A DNA stretch of 64,000 bases from Arthrobacter sp. ok362 (GCF_900102785.1 NZ_FNGC01000018.1:1-64000); one strand, 5' to 3'. Numbered from the stretch's first letter, positions 43,200 through 52,259 are shown. Numbers and translations: made by a program. The notes: generated by a model not told the origin, from the sequence alone.

Positions 43200-43694
43200 T
43201 CAGGCGACCGGCCAGACCACCAGCGTCTGCCACTTCGCCGGGTCGGGCTCGGCGCCGGGATCGGTGAGGTAGTACTCCCACATTGCTTCCCCCGGGCTCG
43301 CACCGTCCTGCCGCATCCGCGCCATGATCGCCCCGTAGGTCTGCTGCAGTGATTCGTAGGGCCCGATGTGCATCGCCTCGTAGGCCCGGCCTGCCGGAAG
43401 GGCCCCGGCGATGACCGCAGTGTCCGCGCTGCCCGGGTTCGTGAAAGGCGCGGCGAGGGGGAACCCCGCCTCGACGTCGACGACGTCGGTCGGCGTGCCT
43501 CGGTACAGCGCAAACGGGGGTCCGGCCAGCTGCACATGCTGCTCCTGCACCGCCCCCATGACGGCGCCGAAGGCACGGCCGAAAAAGTCCCGCAGCGCAT
43601 TCATCGGGACAGTCTCACGCACCACTGCAGTGGGCTGTTCCTTGAGTTGGGCGGGCTTGATGTCCGGAGCCGCCCCCGGGTTTGTCTGAGTCAT
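43200..43694 (-). CDS. GyrI-like/SOUL-type ligand-binding domain protein
   Basis: 164-residue stand-alone effector-binding domain (GyrI-like, as in AraC and MerR-type regulators). Supporting segments are PFALYRGTPTDVVDVEAGFP, AGRAYEAMHIGPYESLQQTY and the C-terminal WEYYLTDPGAEPDPAKWQT. It lacks a DNA-binding part. I used the ATG at 43694 (MTQTNPGAAPD); longer frames upstream add low-complexity sequence. Function unknown; stand-alone members often bind drugs or other small hydrophobic ligands. Confidence 0.85.
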   Translation of the reverse strand: MTQTNPGAAPDIKPAQLKEQPTAVVRETVPMNALRDFFGRAFGAVMGAVQEQHVQLAGPPFALYRGTPTDVVDVEAGFPLAAPFTNPGSADTAVIAGALPAGRAYEAMHIGPYESLQQTYGAIMARMRQDGASPGEAMWEYYLTDPGAEPDPAKWQTLVVWPVA

Positions 43695-43819
43695 ACGCCC
43701 AGCGTCTGCCGCGTCCAATCGGCGGTCTAGGGCCTTACGGCCCCCGCCCACGGAGGGGCCCGCAGCGTGTCCGGCCGCACGCGCCCTGACACGGCGCACG
43801 TATGGCCGCGGATAAATAA

Positions 43820-43834
43820 ATGAACTTTATTCAT
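43820..43834. promoter_or_regulatory. Upstream operator of the agmatine operon
   Basis: ATGAAC-TTT-ATTCAT is an inverted repeat with one mismatch. It matches the half-site of the perfect palindrome 54 bp downstream (TAAATGAAC), so it is probably bound by the same regulator. Confidence 0.65.
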
Positions 43835-43842
43835 ATTAGGTA

Positions 43843-43891
43843 TTGCCCCGCACCGCGATGAGCCCAATACTAAATGAACAACGTTCATTTA
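43843..43891 (+). promoter_or_regulatory. Promoter and main operator of the agmatine operon
   Basis: A plausible promoter is TTGCCC (43843-43848), 17 bp, AATACT (43866-43871). Directly on the expected start lies a perfect 9-3-9 palindrome, TAAATGAAC-AAC-GTTCATTTA (43871-43891), of the kind bound by TetR-family repressors. No regulator gene is adjacent, so the repressor must be encoded elsewhere. Confidence 0.75.
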
Positions 43892-43918
43892 TGTGACGCC
43901 CGTCTCACTGGAGTAGCC

Positions 43919-44974
43919 ATGATCGAAATCACGTCCCTCGACACCCCGCCCTCCCTCGCCCGCACCGCACCGTCCAGCCGGCCGGCACTGCGTGTCGGCG
44001 TCGTGCAGCACCGCTGGCATCCTGACGCCGCGGCCCTGCACGCCGAACTGGACGAAGGCATCGGGCGGGCCGCCCGGTTGGGGGCCGACGTCGTCTTCCT
44101 GCCCGAGCTCACACTGTCCCGGTACCCCGCGGACACGCTGCCCGAAAACGACACCACCCGGGGCCGGTCCCCGCGCCCGCGGCCCTCGGACATCGCCGAG
44201 GACCTGTTCACCGGCCCCACGTTCGGCTTCGCGGCGGACGCGGCCCGCCGGCACGGAATCTGCGTCCACGCCTCGCTGTACCAGAAGGCGGAGAGCCCGG
44301 ACGGTTCTGACGACGGCCTGGGCCTGAACACTGCCATCCTGGTATCCCCCGAAGGCGAACTGCTGGCCCGCACGCACAAGCTGCACATCCCCGTCACGGC
44401 CGGCTACTACGAGGACAAGTTCTTCCGGCAGGGCCCGGACGGCGACGACGCCTACGAGGTCCATTCCCCCGCCGAGCTCGGCGGTGCACGGTTGGGCATG
44501 CCCACCTGCTGGGATGAATGGTTCCCCGAGCTGGCGCGGATCTACTCCCTCGGCGGGGCAGAACTCCTGGTCTACCCCACCGCCATCGGCTCCGAGCCGG
44601 ACCACCCGGGCTTTGACACCCAGCCGTTGTGGCAGCAGGTCATTGTGGGCAACGGCATTGCCAACGGGCTGTTCATGGTGGTCCCCAACCGCTGGGGCAG
44701 CGAAGGCACGCTGGACTTCTACGGCTCTTCCTTCATCTCCGATCCCTACGGCCGGATCCTCGCCCAGGCACCGCGGGACGAGTCGGCGGTGATTGTTGCG
44801 GACCTCGACCTCGACCAGCGCCGGGACTGGCTCACGCTCTTCCCCTTCCTGGCCACGCGCCGCCCGGACACCTACGCGCGGCTGACCGAACCCGTACGAC
44901 CCGACGCCCCGCTCGGCCTCAACGCGTATGAGGCCACGGCACTGCGGACCACGGCGCAGAAGGCCACAGCATGA
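43919..44974 (+). CDS. aguB: N-carbamoylputrescine amidase (nitrilase family)
   Basis: Hydrolyses N-carbamoylputrescine to putrescine, CO2 and ammonia. The nitrilase catalytic triad is present: Glu63 in PELTLSRYP, Lys154 in RTHKLHIP, Cys197 in MPTCWDEWFPE. I chose the ATG at 43919, preceded by GGAG; the ATG at 43874 lies within the operator. With 351 residues it is longer than the common ~290-300, mainly from an N-terminal extension. The stop overlaps aguA, which makes the precursor, and this pairing supports the name over a generic amidase. Confidence 0.9.
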   Translation: MIEITSLDTPPSLARTAPSSRPALRVGVVQHRWHPDAAALHAELDEGIGRAARLGADVVFLPELTLSRYPADTLPENDTTRGRSPRPRPSDIAEDLFTGPTFGFAADAARRHGICVHASLYQKAESPDGSDDGLGLNTAILVSPEGELLARTHKLHIPVTAGYYEDKFFRQGPDGDDAYEVHSPAELGGARLGMPTCWDEWFPELARIYSLGGAELLVYPTAIGSEPDHPGFDTQPLWQQVIVGNGIANGLFMVVPNRWGSEGTLDFYGSSFISDPYGRILAQAPRDESAVIVADLDLDQRRDWLTLFPFLATRRPDTYARLTEPVRPDAPLGLNAYEATALRTTAQKATA

Positions 44975-46011
44975 GCGCCTGGCGGATGCCGTCCGAAACG
45001 GCACGCCAGGACCGCGTCTGGATGGCGTTCCCCACCGGCGGCTACACGCTGGGCGAAACAGAGGCAGAAGCCCACGCCGCCCGCTCCGTCTGGGCCGCCG
45101 TCGCGAACGCCGTCGTGGAATTCGAACCGGTCACCATGCTGGTGGCGCCGGCGGATGTAGGGACCGCTGCCCGCTACCTCCGCCCCGACATCGAGGTGGT
45201 CACCGCCGCCTTGAACGACGCCTGGATGCGGGACATCGGCCCCACGTTCGTGCTGGACGACGGCGGCCGGCTCGGCGCCGTGGACTGGGTGTTCAATGGC
45301 TGGGGCGGCCAGGACTGGGCCGCCTGGGACAAGGACTCGCTCGTGGCAGCCGCCGTCGCGGCACGCTCGGGGGCCAGCCACCTCGTCTCGCCGCTGGTGA
45401 ACGAGGGCGGCGGCATCCACGTCGACGGCGAAGGCACAGTCCTCGTCACCGAGACGGTGCAGCTGGATCCGGGCCGGAACCCGGGGCTCAGCAAGGCCGA
45501 CGTCGAGGCCGAACTGGCCCGGACCCTGGGCACCACCCACGTCGTCTGGCTTCCGCGCGGTCTGACCCGGGATTCGGAACGGTTCGGCACTAGGGGCCAC
45601 GTCGACATCGTCGCGGCCATCCCGTCCCCGGGCACCGTGCTGGTCCATTCCCAGCAGAATCCGGCACATCCCGATTTCGAGGTCAGCAGGAGCATCATCA
45701 GCCACCTCGCCACCACCCGGGACGCGGCCGGCCGCGAATGGAACATCATCGAAGTCCCAGCCCCGGAAACCCTGACGGATGAGGAAGGCTTCGTCGACTA
45801 CAGCTACATCAACCACCTGGTGGTCAACGGCGGCGTCATCGCCTGCACGTTCGGCGACCCGATGGACGAAAAAGCCCTGCGCATCCTCAGCGACGCCTAC
45901 CCCGGCCGCAAGGTGGTGGGCATCGACGCCCGCGAGCTCTTCGCCCGCGGCGGCGGCATCCACTGCATCACCCAACAGCAACCGTCCGCCTCCCGGAATC
46001 TCCCAGAATAA
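44971..46011 (+). CDS. aguA: Agmatine deiminase
   Basis: Converts agmatine to N-carbamoylputrescine and ammonia (PAD/agmatine deiminase family, PF04371). The 346-residue protein carries the family's motifs in order: WMAFP near the start, DAWMRDIGPTFVL, NEGGGIHVDGEGTVLVTE, GHVDIVA, and GGGIHCITQQQP with the catalytic Cys332. It overlaps aguB by four bases and precedes a permease, so agmatine uptake and breakdown to putrescine appear to be one operon. Confidence 0.96.
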   Translation: MSAWRMPSETARQDRVWMAFPTGGYTLGETEAEAHAARSVWAAVANAVVEFEPVTMLVAPADVGTAARYLRPDIEVVTAALNDAWMRDIGPTFVLDDGGRLGAVDWVFNGWGGQDWAAWDKDSLVAAAVAARSGASHLVSPLVNEGGGIHVDGEGTVLVTETVQLDPGRNPGLSKADVEAELARTLGTTHVVWLPRGLTRDSERFGTRGHVDIVAAIPSPGTVLVHSQQNPAHPDFEVSRSIISHLATTRDAAGREWNIIEVPAPETLTDEEGFVDYSYINHLVVNGGVIACTFGDPMDEKALRILSDAYPGRKVVGIDARELFARGGGIHCITQQQPSASRNLPE

Positions 46012-46020
46012 AGGTCAGCC

Positions 46021-47589
46021 ATGAGTCAAACTATCGGCCGTGAAGACGGCACCATCACGCACGACGCCGTCGATCCGGCCGGTTCCAAGCACGGCATCAC
46101 GGGCAAGGGGCTCAAGGGCGGCCAGCTTGGCCTGCTCGCCGTTGTGGTCCTGGGCATCTCTTCCGTGGCGCCCGCCTACAGCCTCACCAGCTCGCTGGGA
46201 CCGGCCGTTGGCGCCGTGGGCGTGCAGCTGCCGGCGATCTTCATCGTCGCGTTCATCCCCATGATCCTGGTGGCGTTCGCCTACCGCGAGCTCAACGCCG
46301 ATTCCCCGGACAGCGGTACCACCTTCACGTGGGCCACGAAGGCGTTCGGCCCGTTTGTCGGCTGGATGGGCGGCTGGGGGCTGCTGGCCGCCAACATCAT
46401 CGTCCTGTCCAATCTGGCCGGCGTCGCGGTGGACTTCTTCTATCTCTTCCTGGCCCAGGTGTTCAACAACCCCGAACTCGCGGACCTGACCTCGAACACG
46501 GCCGTGAACATCGTTACCTGCCTGGTATTCGTGGCATTGGCCGTCTGGGTCAGCTACCGCGGCCTGCACGCCACCAAGCTCGTGCAGTACAGTATGGTCG
46601 GCTTCCAGGTGCTGGTCCTGGGCGTCTTCATCGTCATGGCGCTCACCCACGCAGCGTCCGGTGACGCAGGCACCTCCCTCGCGTTCAGCTGGGACTGGTT
46701 TAACCCCGCCAAGATCGAGAGCTTCGAGCAGTTCACCGCCGGCATGTCACTGGCCGTCTTCGTCTACTGGGGCTGGGACGTGTGCCTCACCGTGAACGAG
46801 GAAACGAAGGGCGGCCGGGGCACCGCGGGCAAAGCGGGGACGACGACGGCGGTCGCCGTTCTGGCCCTCTACCTCGCCGTGATCGTGGCCACCATGATGG
46901 TGGCCGGCACAGGTGCCGACGGCATTGGCCTGAATAACCCGGACAACCAGGCGAACGTCTTTGCCGCGCTCGCCTCGCCCGTCATGGGTCCGCTGGCCAT
47001 CCTGATGTCCCTGGCCGTGCTCTCCGGCACCGCGTCCTCCCTGCAGTCCACCATGGCCTCCCCCGCCCGCAGCCTGCTGGCGATGGGGCACTACGGGGCG
47101 CTGCCGCCGCGCTTCGCATCTGTCAGCAAGCGCTTCGGGTCCCCGGGCTACGCCACGGTGATCGCGGGCCTGCTGTCCGGCGGCTTCTACGCCGTCATGA
47201 AGGTGGTCAGCGAAAACGTCCTTAACGACACCATCATGGCCCTGGGCCTGATGATCTGCTTCTACTACGCCCTCACGGCCTTCGCCTGCACGTGGTACTT
47301 CCGGCACAGCCTGTTCTCCAGCGTCCGCAACTTCTTCATGCGGCTGCTGTTCCCGGCCCTGGGCGGCCTGGTCCTCACCGTGGTCTTCTTCCAGACCGCT
47401 GTGGACAGCTGGGCGCCGGAGTTCGGCAGCGGCTCCGAGGTCTTCGGCGTGGGCCTGGTGTTCATCCTGGGCATCGGCATCCTGGCCCTTGGCGTTGTGG
47501 TCATGCTCGTGACCGCGAAATTGCATCCGGGCTTCTTCCGGGGCGAGACCATCCGGAAGGACACGCCCGCCCTGGTGGTTCCGGAGTAG
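46021..47589 (+). CDS. APC-family amino acid/polyamine permease
   Basis: 522-residue membrane transporter with about twelve hydrophobic segments. The N-terminal APC pattern is GKGLKGGQLGLLAVVVLGIS, then VAPAYSLTSSLGP; VFVYWGWDVCLTVNEETKGG matches helix 6 of the superfamily. It starts nine bases after aguA, so its likely cargo is agmatine or putrescine. That cargo is inferred from context and not from a substrate motif. A strong terminator ends the operon. Confidence 0.9.
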   Translation: MSQTIGREDGTITHDAVDPAGSKHGITGKGLKGGQLGLLAVVVLGISSVAPAYSLTSSLGPAVGAVGVQLPAIFIVAFIPMILVAFAYRELNADSPDSGTTFTWATKAFGPFVGWMGGWGLLAANIIVLSNLAGVAVDFFYLFLAQVFNNPELADLTSNTAVNIVTCLVFVALAVWVSYRGLHATKLVQYSMVGFQVLVLGVFIVMALTHAASGDAGTSLAFSWDWFNPAKIESFEQFTAGMSLAVFVYWGWDVCLTVNEETKGGRGTAGKAGTTTAVAVLALYLAVIVATMMVAGTGADGIGLNNPDNQANVFAALASPVMGPLAILMSLAVLSGTASSLQSTMASPARSLLAMGHYGALPPRFASVSKRFGSPGYATVIAGLLSGGFYAVMKVVSENVLNDTIMALGLMICFYYALTAFACTWYFRHSLFSSVRNFFMRLLFPALGGLVLTVVFFQTAVDSWAPEFGSGSEVFGVGLVFILGIGILALGVVVMLVTAKLHPGFFRGETIRKDTPALVVPE

Positions 47590-47607
47590 CCGCCGGACTC
47601 ATCGACC

Positions 47608-47649
47608 CGTACGGCCCCGCTCCCCGGACTCCAGGAGCGGGGCCGTACG
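47608..47649 (+). terminator. Rho-independent terminator of the agmatine operon
   Basis: A perfect 16-bp stem (CGTACGGCCCCGCTCC with its complement) around a 10-nt loop, followed by TCTTTC, lies 18 bases after the permease stop. Confidence 0.9.
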
Positions 47650-47726
47650 TCTTTCGCGCCTCTACGGCGCCGGGTTCAGCAAGGATTGCCCGCGCTGCCG
47701 CCGCCATCCGGGGCGGCTGGGGCTGG

Positions 47727-48836
47727 TCACGGCTGCGAGTTGAAGACGTCGGGCCCAAAAGCGTCGACTCCGGGCGCACCGGCATATCCGAGGCGTGGCA
47801 GCGAGAAAATGTCTTCGATCGTGGCCAGAAGGCTGTAATGGCTGTACGTCTTGTCCGATGTTGTGCCGCCCCGGACGAAGGGGGAGAGCACCACGGCACC
47901 GACGCGGCCCCCGGCCGTTCCTCCGGGAACGCCCTTTGGGCCTTGTCTGGCCCCCTCAGCTTCGTCAAAGGTAATGACAAGCATCCCGTCCTGCTTATAG
48001 GCAGGGGAGTCCAGAATCGCGGGGATCTGTTTCTGCAACCAGACGTTGGAACTGACCAGGCCTCCCTCCCTGCCGTCCGCGCAGGGACTGTCATGCCCGT
48101 CATTGCATAAGTTGGGGCTGATGTAGGAAAGGTTCGGGGTGGTCGCTGCGGACTTAAGATCGCCCGCAAGTTCAGTGAAGTCGACCACGTTCTTCTGACA
48201 ATCCGGAGAAGACGTGATCGCCGCGAAGTACACAAAGGGATTGTGCCGGGTCGCGTATTGATCATCCGGTGAGGCGTCCTGGTTATCGTCCTCGGCCCCG
48301 GCCTCAGGGTGCCGGCATGGACTCTTCATCCCCTCCATGTAGCCCTTCCAAGTTTTACCGGCCGCACTGAGCTGCCCCGCGACGGTCGGCACCGACGCGG
48401 GATAGACGCAGCCGGTACCTTCCACCTGCCCCAGCCCGGCGGTGCCCGCTGGCACGAACGGGACATATGTGCCGCAATCTTCCCGGGTCATGGGGTTGGA
48501 GGCCTGCCCCGAAATCTGCGCGATGTAATTGGGAGCGGAGTGATGGGCGATTGCGTAGTACTTGGAAAGCAACACGCCCTTGGAGCGAAGCGTCTCAGAC
48601 AGGTAGGGAGCGTCCGAGTCAGCGCCCCAGGCCGCGTCGAATCCTTGATTCTCGAGATTGATCACAAACACGTGCCCCGGGCGGTCCGCGCGGGCGCCCG
48701 TCGCGGGCGCCTGACTGCCGACGGCTGACCCTGGCTGGCAGCCCGAAACTGCCAGGACTGTTGCCGCTGCCAGCACCAACAGGCCGGCAGCGCCCCGACC
48801 GATGGTTCCTTTCGATTTTCCGGGGTTCATGCGCAT
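47727..48836 (-). CDS. Secreted lipoprotein phosphoesterase (acid phosphatase/phospholipase C-like)
   Basis: 369-residue lipoprotein with a signal peptide and lipobox LAVSGC (Cys33 is the likely lipid anchor). The mature part fits the phosphoesterase family PF04185: HVFVINLENQGFDAAWG at the front supplies the metal-binding Glu and Asn, IAHHSAPNYIAQISG follows, then LVITFDEAEG and GRVGAVVLSPFVRGG, and the C-terminal YSHYSLLATIEDIFSLPRLG. Typical substrates are phosphate esters. The start may be the ATG at 48836 or the one at 48830, which has better ribosome-site spacing. It converges on the agmatine operon. Confidence 0.88.
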   Translation of the reverse strand: MRMNPGKSKGTIGRGAAGLLVLAAATVLAVSGCQPGSAVGSQAPATGARADRPGHVFVINLENQGFDAAWGADSDAPYLSETLRSKGVLLSKYYAIAHHSAPNYIAQISGQASNPMTREDCGTYVPFVPAGTAGLGQVEGTGCVYPASVPTVAGQLSAAGKTWKGYMEGMKSPCRHPEAGAEDDNQDASPDDQYATRHNPFVYFAAITSSPDCQKNVVDFTELAGDLKSAATTPNLSYISPNLCNDGHDSPCADGREGGLVSSNVWLQKQIPAILDSPAYKQDGMLVITFDEAEGARQGPKGVPGGTAGGRVGAVVLSPFVRGGTTSDKTYSHYSLLATIEDIFSLPRLGYAGAPGVDAFGPDVFNSQP

Positions 48837-49184
48837 CCCGCTTTCTTGTTGCGCGTGGAGCAGGGGCGGCCCGATACCCTTCGGTCACGGCCCTGCTCTC
48901 GAGACCGACAAGTCGCTGGAACCAGCATAGGTCTCCGGCTCAGAGATGTCCCTCCCCCGAACACCTTGTTAAGCTCCCTGGTTGGCGCCGCGACGCCGGG
49001 AATGACCGGTTCAACAGCTTCGGTGCCGAAGAGGGCCGGCCGGTATCGCCGCCCATCCCGGGGCGCTTTTGGGCCTGGTTCCGTCCCCTGCGCCCGCTGA
49101 TCGCGGCGTGTTCGTGTCAAAGCGCCCCCGGACAGCACGCCGCGGCCAAACTCAGCAGTGGCGCGCGCAGTATCCGTGCATGAA
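48837..49184. other. Intergenic region upstream of the phosphoesterase
   Basis: A 348-bp stretch without a supported gene. It should contain the phosphoesterase promoter. It includes GAGCAGGG and CCCTGCTC some 25 bases apart near 48858-48902, which can pair, but no recognised element. Confidence 0.5.
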
Positions 49185-49227
49185 AAACCCCTCCATCTCG
49201 GGCAAAATGGCCGGGATGGAGGGGTTT
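49185..49227 (-). terminator. Terminator downstream of the tRNA fragment
   Basis: AAACCCCTCCATC pairs perfectly over 13 bp with GATGGAGGGGTTT around a 17-nt loop; on the minus strand it is followed by more T residues (GGGGTTTTTC). It directly follows the tRNA 3' end and was probably that gene's terminator. Confidence 0.9.
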
Positions 49228-49228
49228 G

Positions 49229-49274
49229 TGGGGCCCCTGTCGGATTCGAACCGACGCCCCCCCGCTTTATGACC
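49229..49274 (-). tRNA. 3' fragment of a tRNA gene (probably tRNA-Met), likely att site
   Basis: On the minus strand, a perfect T-arm (GTCGG-TTCGAAT-CCGAC), a 5-nt variable loop (GGGGC), the 3' half of an anticodon stem (AGCGG) and the end of an anticodon loop reading CATAA are all present, ending with an acceptor strand AGGGGCC. The DNA beyond (49275 on) does not supply the matching 5' half: no CCGCT stem, D-arm or 5' acceptor is found. This is therefore a 3' fragment, as left when an element integrates into a tRNA gene. CAT at the anticodon position suggests methionine, but the break is close by. Confidence 0.75.
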
Positions 49275-49279
49275 AGGTG

Positions 49280-49784
49280 CTATTGACTGCCCGGACTCGG
49301 CCCGTTCAGGCCCGCATTTGCGTGGTTTTGCGAACAATGGCAAGCAACGAATAGTCACCCGTTGGTGCTGATTGGGGTGAGTAAAGGGTGAGTCGGTTGC
49401 AATCGCCTCACCTGGGCGACTCTCCCGCCGCCCGCAGATTACGAAGGGCCCATTATCGGCAGTGAAAACCAGCTGCAATCAGGTGATTCTCGCTGACGTT
49501 GTTGAGGTCTCCGTGGGCCACAGCGCCGCGGTTGATTCTATGGGATTCGGTGAGGCCGACCTTGGCCTTGAACCCAGAGTCCGCGCCGTGGAGGTATCGC
49601 TCGAAACGGGACTATGTCCGGGAGCAGTTCCCGATGTTCTGCCAGCGCCGCTCTGAATGCATGCACTGCAACGCAGCATCGGTGAGGTTATTGGCATCGA
49701 GGGCCGGGATCAGCAGGACGGCTCGCTGGTCCCGGCCCTCATGTGCCCGTTCCTTGGGGAGCTCGGCAGTGGTGTTGCGGGGTT
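49280..49784. other. Gene-free region past the tRNA fragment
   Basis: About 500 bases with no ORF that I can link to a family. Several short frames are open but lack consistent codon bias. It sits where an integrase gene or its remains would be expected if the tRNA fragment marks an island end; none is recognisable. Confidence 0.5.
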
Positions 49785-50696
49785 TTAGGCCCAGCGGAGG
49801 ACGAGCGGATCATGCCGTTTGGCAAGTTCGATGAGCTGGGAACGCGTGCCCGGATGAAGCTCCCCGATCGGCGCCCTGGTTTTGTCGCTGTCGATGAGGT
49901 TTCCCTCCTTCATCAGCACTTTTGTCGCCCGCAGTCCGCACTGGCGGTTTTCGAAGTGGATGAACGGGAGCAGCTCTTCCCAGTGGCTGACCGCTTCATC
50001 TCGTTTGCCGTCATGGAAATCCCTGACGATCTGGCCCAGCTCATCCGGGACCATGCAGCTGCTCATCGTGCCTTGGGCTCCGGCCTCGAGGTCGGGGATG
50101 AGAGTGATGGCTTCCTCTCCGTCGAAAGGACCGGGCAGGTCGTTGCCCGCTGCCGATATCAGGGCGCGTAGTTTGTCCGCCGCCTGCGGCGTTTCTATTT
50201 TGGCGTACTTGATCTGGGGGATCTCCCTGGCCAGGTGTGCCAGCAGCGGTACGGATAGCGCCGTGGGGCTCATCGGTGCATCCTGGATCATGATGTCGAT
50301 TTCCACGCCGTCGGAGACGCGGCGGAAGTATTCCAGGATTGCCTCGTCATCGACCTTCATGGTGGCGCCGAAGAAGGGCGGCATGAGCATGACGAGGGAG
50401 GCGCCCATTTCCTGGGCTTGGAGGCTGCGGTCACGGGCGATGCGGGAGCTGAAGTGGCTGGTTGTGACGCATACGGGGAGCCTGCCGGCGGCTTGGTCCA
50501 GGGTCGCCGCCAGGACGAGCTCACGCTCTTGGTCCGTCAGGGAAAACTGTTCGGAGTAGTTGGCGAGGATGCAGACAGCGTCGGAGCCGCCGTCCACAAG
50601 GTAGTCCACGACCCGGCGCTGACCTTCGAGGTCGAGTTCCTCGTTGTCGGTGAATATGGTGGGCGCTACTGGCATTACGCCCTTGATGACGCTCAT
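49785..50696 (-). CDS. Dihydrodipicolinate synthase-family dehydratase, L-2-keto-3-deoxyarabonate dehydratase-like
   Basis: Class I aldolase-fold enzyme, 303 residues from the ATG at 50696. It resembles L-2-keto-3-deoxyarabonate dehydratase (AraD type, giving alpha-ketoglutarate semialdehyde) more than DapA: CILANYSEQFSLTDQERE, MIQDAPMSPTALSVPLLAHL, YAKIETPQAADKLRALI with the Schiff-base lysine, GPFDGEEAITLIPDLEAGA, then HFENRQCGLRATKVLMKEG. The next metabolic gene of that route, the semialdehyde dehydrogenase, is at 54651. It follows the MFS gene by 34 bases, so the two form an operon. The exact sugar acid is inferred. Confidence 0.85.
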   Translation of the reverse strand: MSVIKGVMPVAPTIFTDNEELDLEGQRRVVDYLVDGGSDAVCILANYSEQFSLTDQERELVLAATLDQAAGRLPVCVTTSHFSSRIARDRSLQAQEMGASLVMLMPPFFGATMKVDDEAILEYFRRVSDGVEIDIMIQDAPMSPTALSVPLLAHLAREIPQIKYAKIETPQAADKLRALISAAGNDLPGPFDGEEAITLIPDLEAGAQGTMSSCMVPDELGQIVRDFHDGKRDEAVSHWEELLPFIHFENRQCGLRATKVLMKEGNLIDSDKTRAPIGELHPGTRSQLIELAKRHDPLVLRWA

Positions 50697-50730
50697 AGTG
50701 TGACGTTTTCCTTGCTCTTGAGTGTCATTG

Positions 50731-52209
50731 TCATGGCCGGGCCAGTGCGGGCACCGGTTCCGTTTCGTAGTCTTCGGCGTCAACGTCCCGGCCGTGCGGA
50801 TCCCATTTGTTGACGAGGATGACCAAGATGGCAATTGCCGGGACGACGGCGAGGACGAGCAGCGCCTTGGTGCCCCAGGCCGCGGTGGCCAACGGCCAGA
50901 ACACTAGCCCGGCGATGGCTCCAAGGCGGATACCGATCTGTGTGAAGCCGGTTCCGGCGCCGCGCAGCGACGTGGGGTAGGACATGGTCGCCATCGTCAT
51001 GCCTTGAGCGCCGGGGCCGGCAGCGTGGCAGAAGATCAGCAGGCCAATGACGAGGGCACCCACCCAAGACCAAATTCCCTCGACGTTGCTGAGATTGCCG
51101 GCGATGATCATGCAGAGGAAGGTGCCGCAGAAACCGTATAGCGACAGTTTGCGTGGCCCAATCTTGCCGGACAGCTTGGCTCCCAGGAAGCCACCGGTCA
51201 CACCGAAGCAAAGGTTGAGGATGAGGGACGAAATAATGTTCGTCATGACGTTCTGGGTGTGCAGCATAGCCAGCACAATTTGCCCGACAAAGAAGCCGAC
51301 AGCGTAGTACTCCATAGCCTGGCCCGCGTTGATGACGCCGGCCAGGACCGTGCGCGCCCGGTACCTCCGGCCGACGAGCTTGCCCCACGCCTGGGTCAGG
51401 GTCATCTGGAACTGCTTGCGCTCGGCGCGCGGATCAACAGCGTCGGGGGCGACTTCAGCATCAATACTGTAGGTCCCTTTGAGGATCTTTGCGGCTTCGT
51501 GGAGTCCGAGGTTCTGCGCGGCCCATGAAGGTGATTCCGCCATATACTTCTGGCGGAAGACCATGATCAGGATGGCTGGTACAGCGCCGAAGCCGACGAC
51601 GATCCGCCACATCTGGTTTTCGCCCCAGTTCATGGACTGGAACAGGAAGTACACGGGGATCAGCAGGGCAAAGGTCGAGGCGACGGCCACGTACCACATG
51701 GGCTGCCACAAGGAGACGGTGCCACCTTTCTTCTTACGTGAGGCATATTCAGCCAGGAAACTGAATGCCACCGGGAAGTCGACGCCGATGCCGACGCCCA
51801 TGATGAACCGAGCGATGATGAGGGTCCAAACGTCCGGCGCAAGGGAGCAGGCGATTGCAGCCACGACGAAGAAGACCATGTCGGCCATAAAGACCTTGAA
51901 CCGGCCGAGCTTGTCAACGAAGTATCCGCCGAAGACGGATCCGACCAGCGCACCGACCATGATCGAAGCAGAGACAAAAGCGAGCATGCCGGGCGTCAGG
52001 TGGAAATCTTTGGCGATGTAGGGCATTCCAAAGGCCACTGAGGTGAAGTCGTAGGCGTCGAGGAAAATGCCGCCCAGGGCAATCAAAGTGATAGCGAAGG
52101 ACTTACCCGTCCGGAGCCGACCGCTATTGATCAGTTCCGTCACATCTTGGGCCGAGCGCAGGACAATTTTTTTACCCGCCTGCACGGGAGAAACCGGACC
52201 GTCTGTCAT
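50731..52209 (-). CDS. MFS transporter, probably for a sugar acid
   Basis: 492-residue major facilitator with about twelve membrane segments and a cytoplasmic N-terminal extension. The helix 2-3 loop reads FGGYFVDKLGRFKVFMADMV, and the helix 4 region IIARFIMGVGIGVDFPVAFS, followed by FLAEYASRKKKGG, fits metabolite:H+ symporters. It is the first gene of an operon with the AraD-like dehydratase. An IclR-type palindrome lies 37-50 bases before the start. Substrate is inferred from neighbours. Confidence 0.88.
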   Translation of the reverse strand: MTDGPVSPVQAGKKIVLRSAQDVTELINSGRLRTGKSFAITLIALGGIFLDAYDFTSVAFGMPYIAKDFHLTPGMLAFVSASIMVGALVGSVFGGYFVDKLGRFKVFMADMVFFVVAAIACSLAPDVWTLIIARFIMGVGIGVDFPVAFSFLAEYASRKKKGGTVSLWQPMWYVAVASTFALLIPVYFLFQSMNWGENQMWRIVVGFGAVPAILIMVFRQKYMAESPSWAAQNLGLHEAAKILKGTYSIDAEVAPDAVDPRAERKQFQMTLTQAWGKLVGRRYRARTVLAGVINAGQAMEYYAVGFFVGQIVLAMLHTQNVMTNIISSLILNLCFGVTGGFLGAKLSGKIGPRKLSLYGFCGTFLCMIIAGNLSNVEGIWSWVGALVIGLLIFCHAAGPGAQGMTMATMSYPTSLRGAGTGFTQIGIRLGAIAGLVFWPLATAAWGTKALLVLAVVPAIAILVILVNKWDPHGRDVDAEDYETEPVPALARP

Positions 52210-52245
52210 TGACGTATTCCTTTCGTGGACACACTACTTTGTGTG

Positions 52246-52259
52246 TTCTAAATTTCGAA
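52246..52259. promoter_or_regulatory. Predicted IclR operator, MFS side
   Basis: TTCTAAATTTCGAA matches the palindrome TTCGAAATTTCGAA at all but one position. It lies in the divergent region between the MFS and alpha-hydroxy-acid oxidase genes, close to the MFS start. Confidence 0.65.

Noticed and set aside
43874..43918. Upstream ATG for aguB
   Set aside because: It lies inside the operator palindrome, has no ribosome site, and adds residues with no similarity to the family.
49229..49330. Complete tRNA gene
   Set aside because: Only the 3' half folds; no D-arm, 5' acceptor strand or 5' anticodon stem is present upstream.
49453..49479. Sixth sigma-28 promoter (TTATCGGC on the plus strand)
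   Set aside because: The -10-like box is perfect but the position 15 bp away reads CAAT, not GTTA or GTAA, and no motility gene lies downstream.
49785..50696. Lysine-pathway dihydrodipicolinate synthase (DapA)
   Set aside because: The internal motifs and the catabolic neighbours fit the 2-keto-3-deoxy acid dehydratase subgroup better than DapA.
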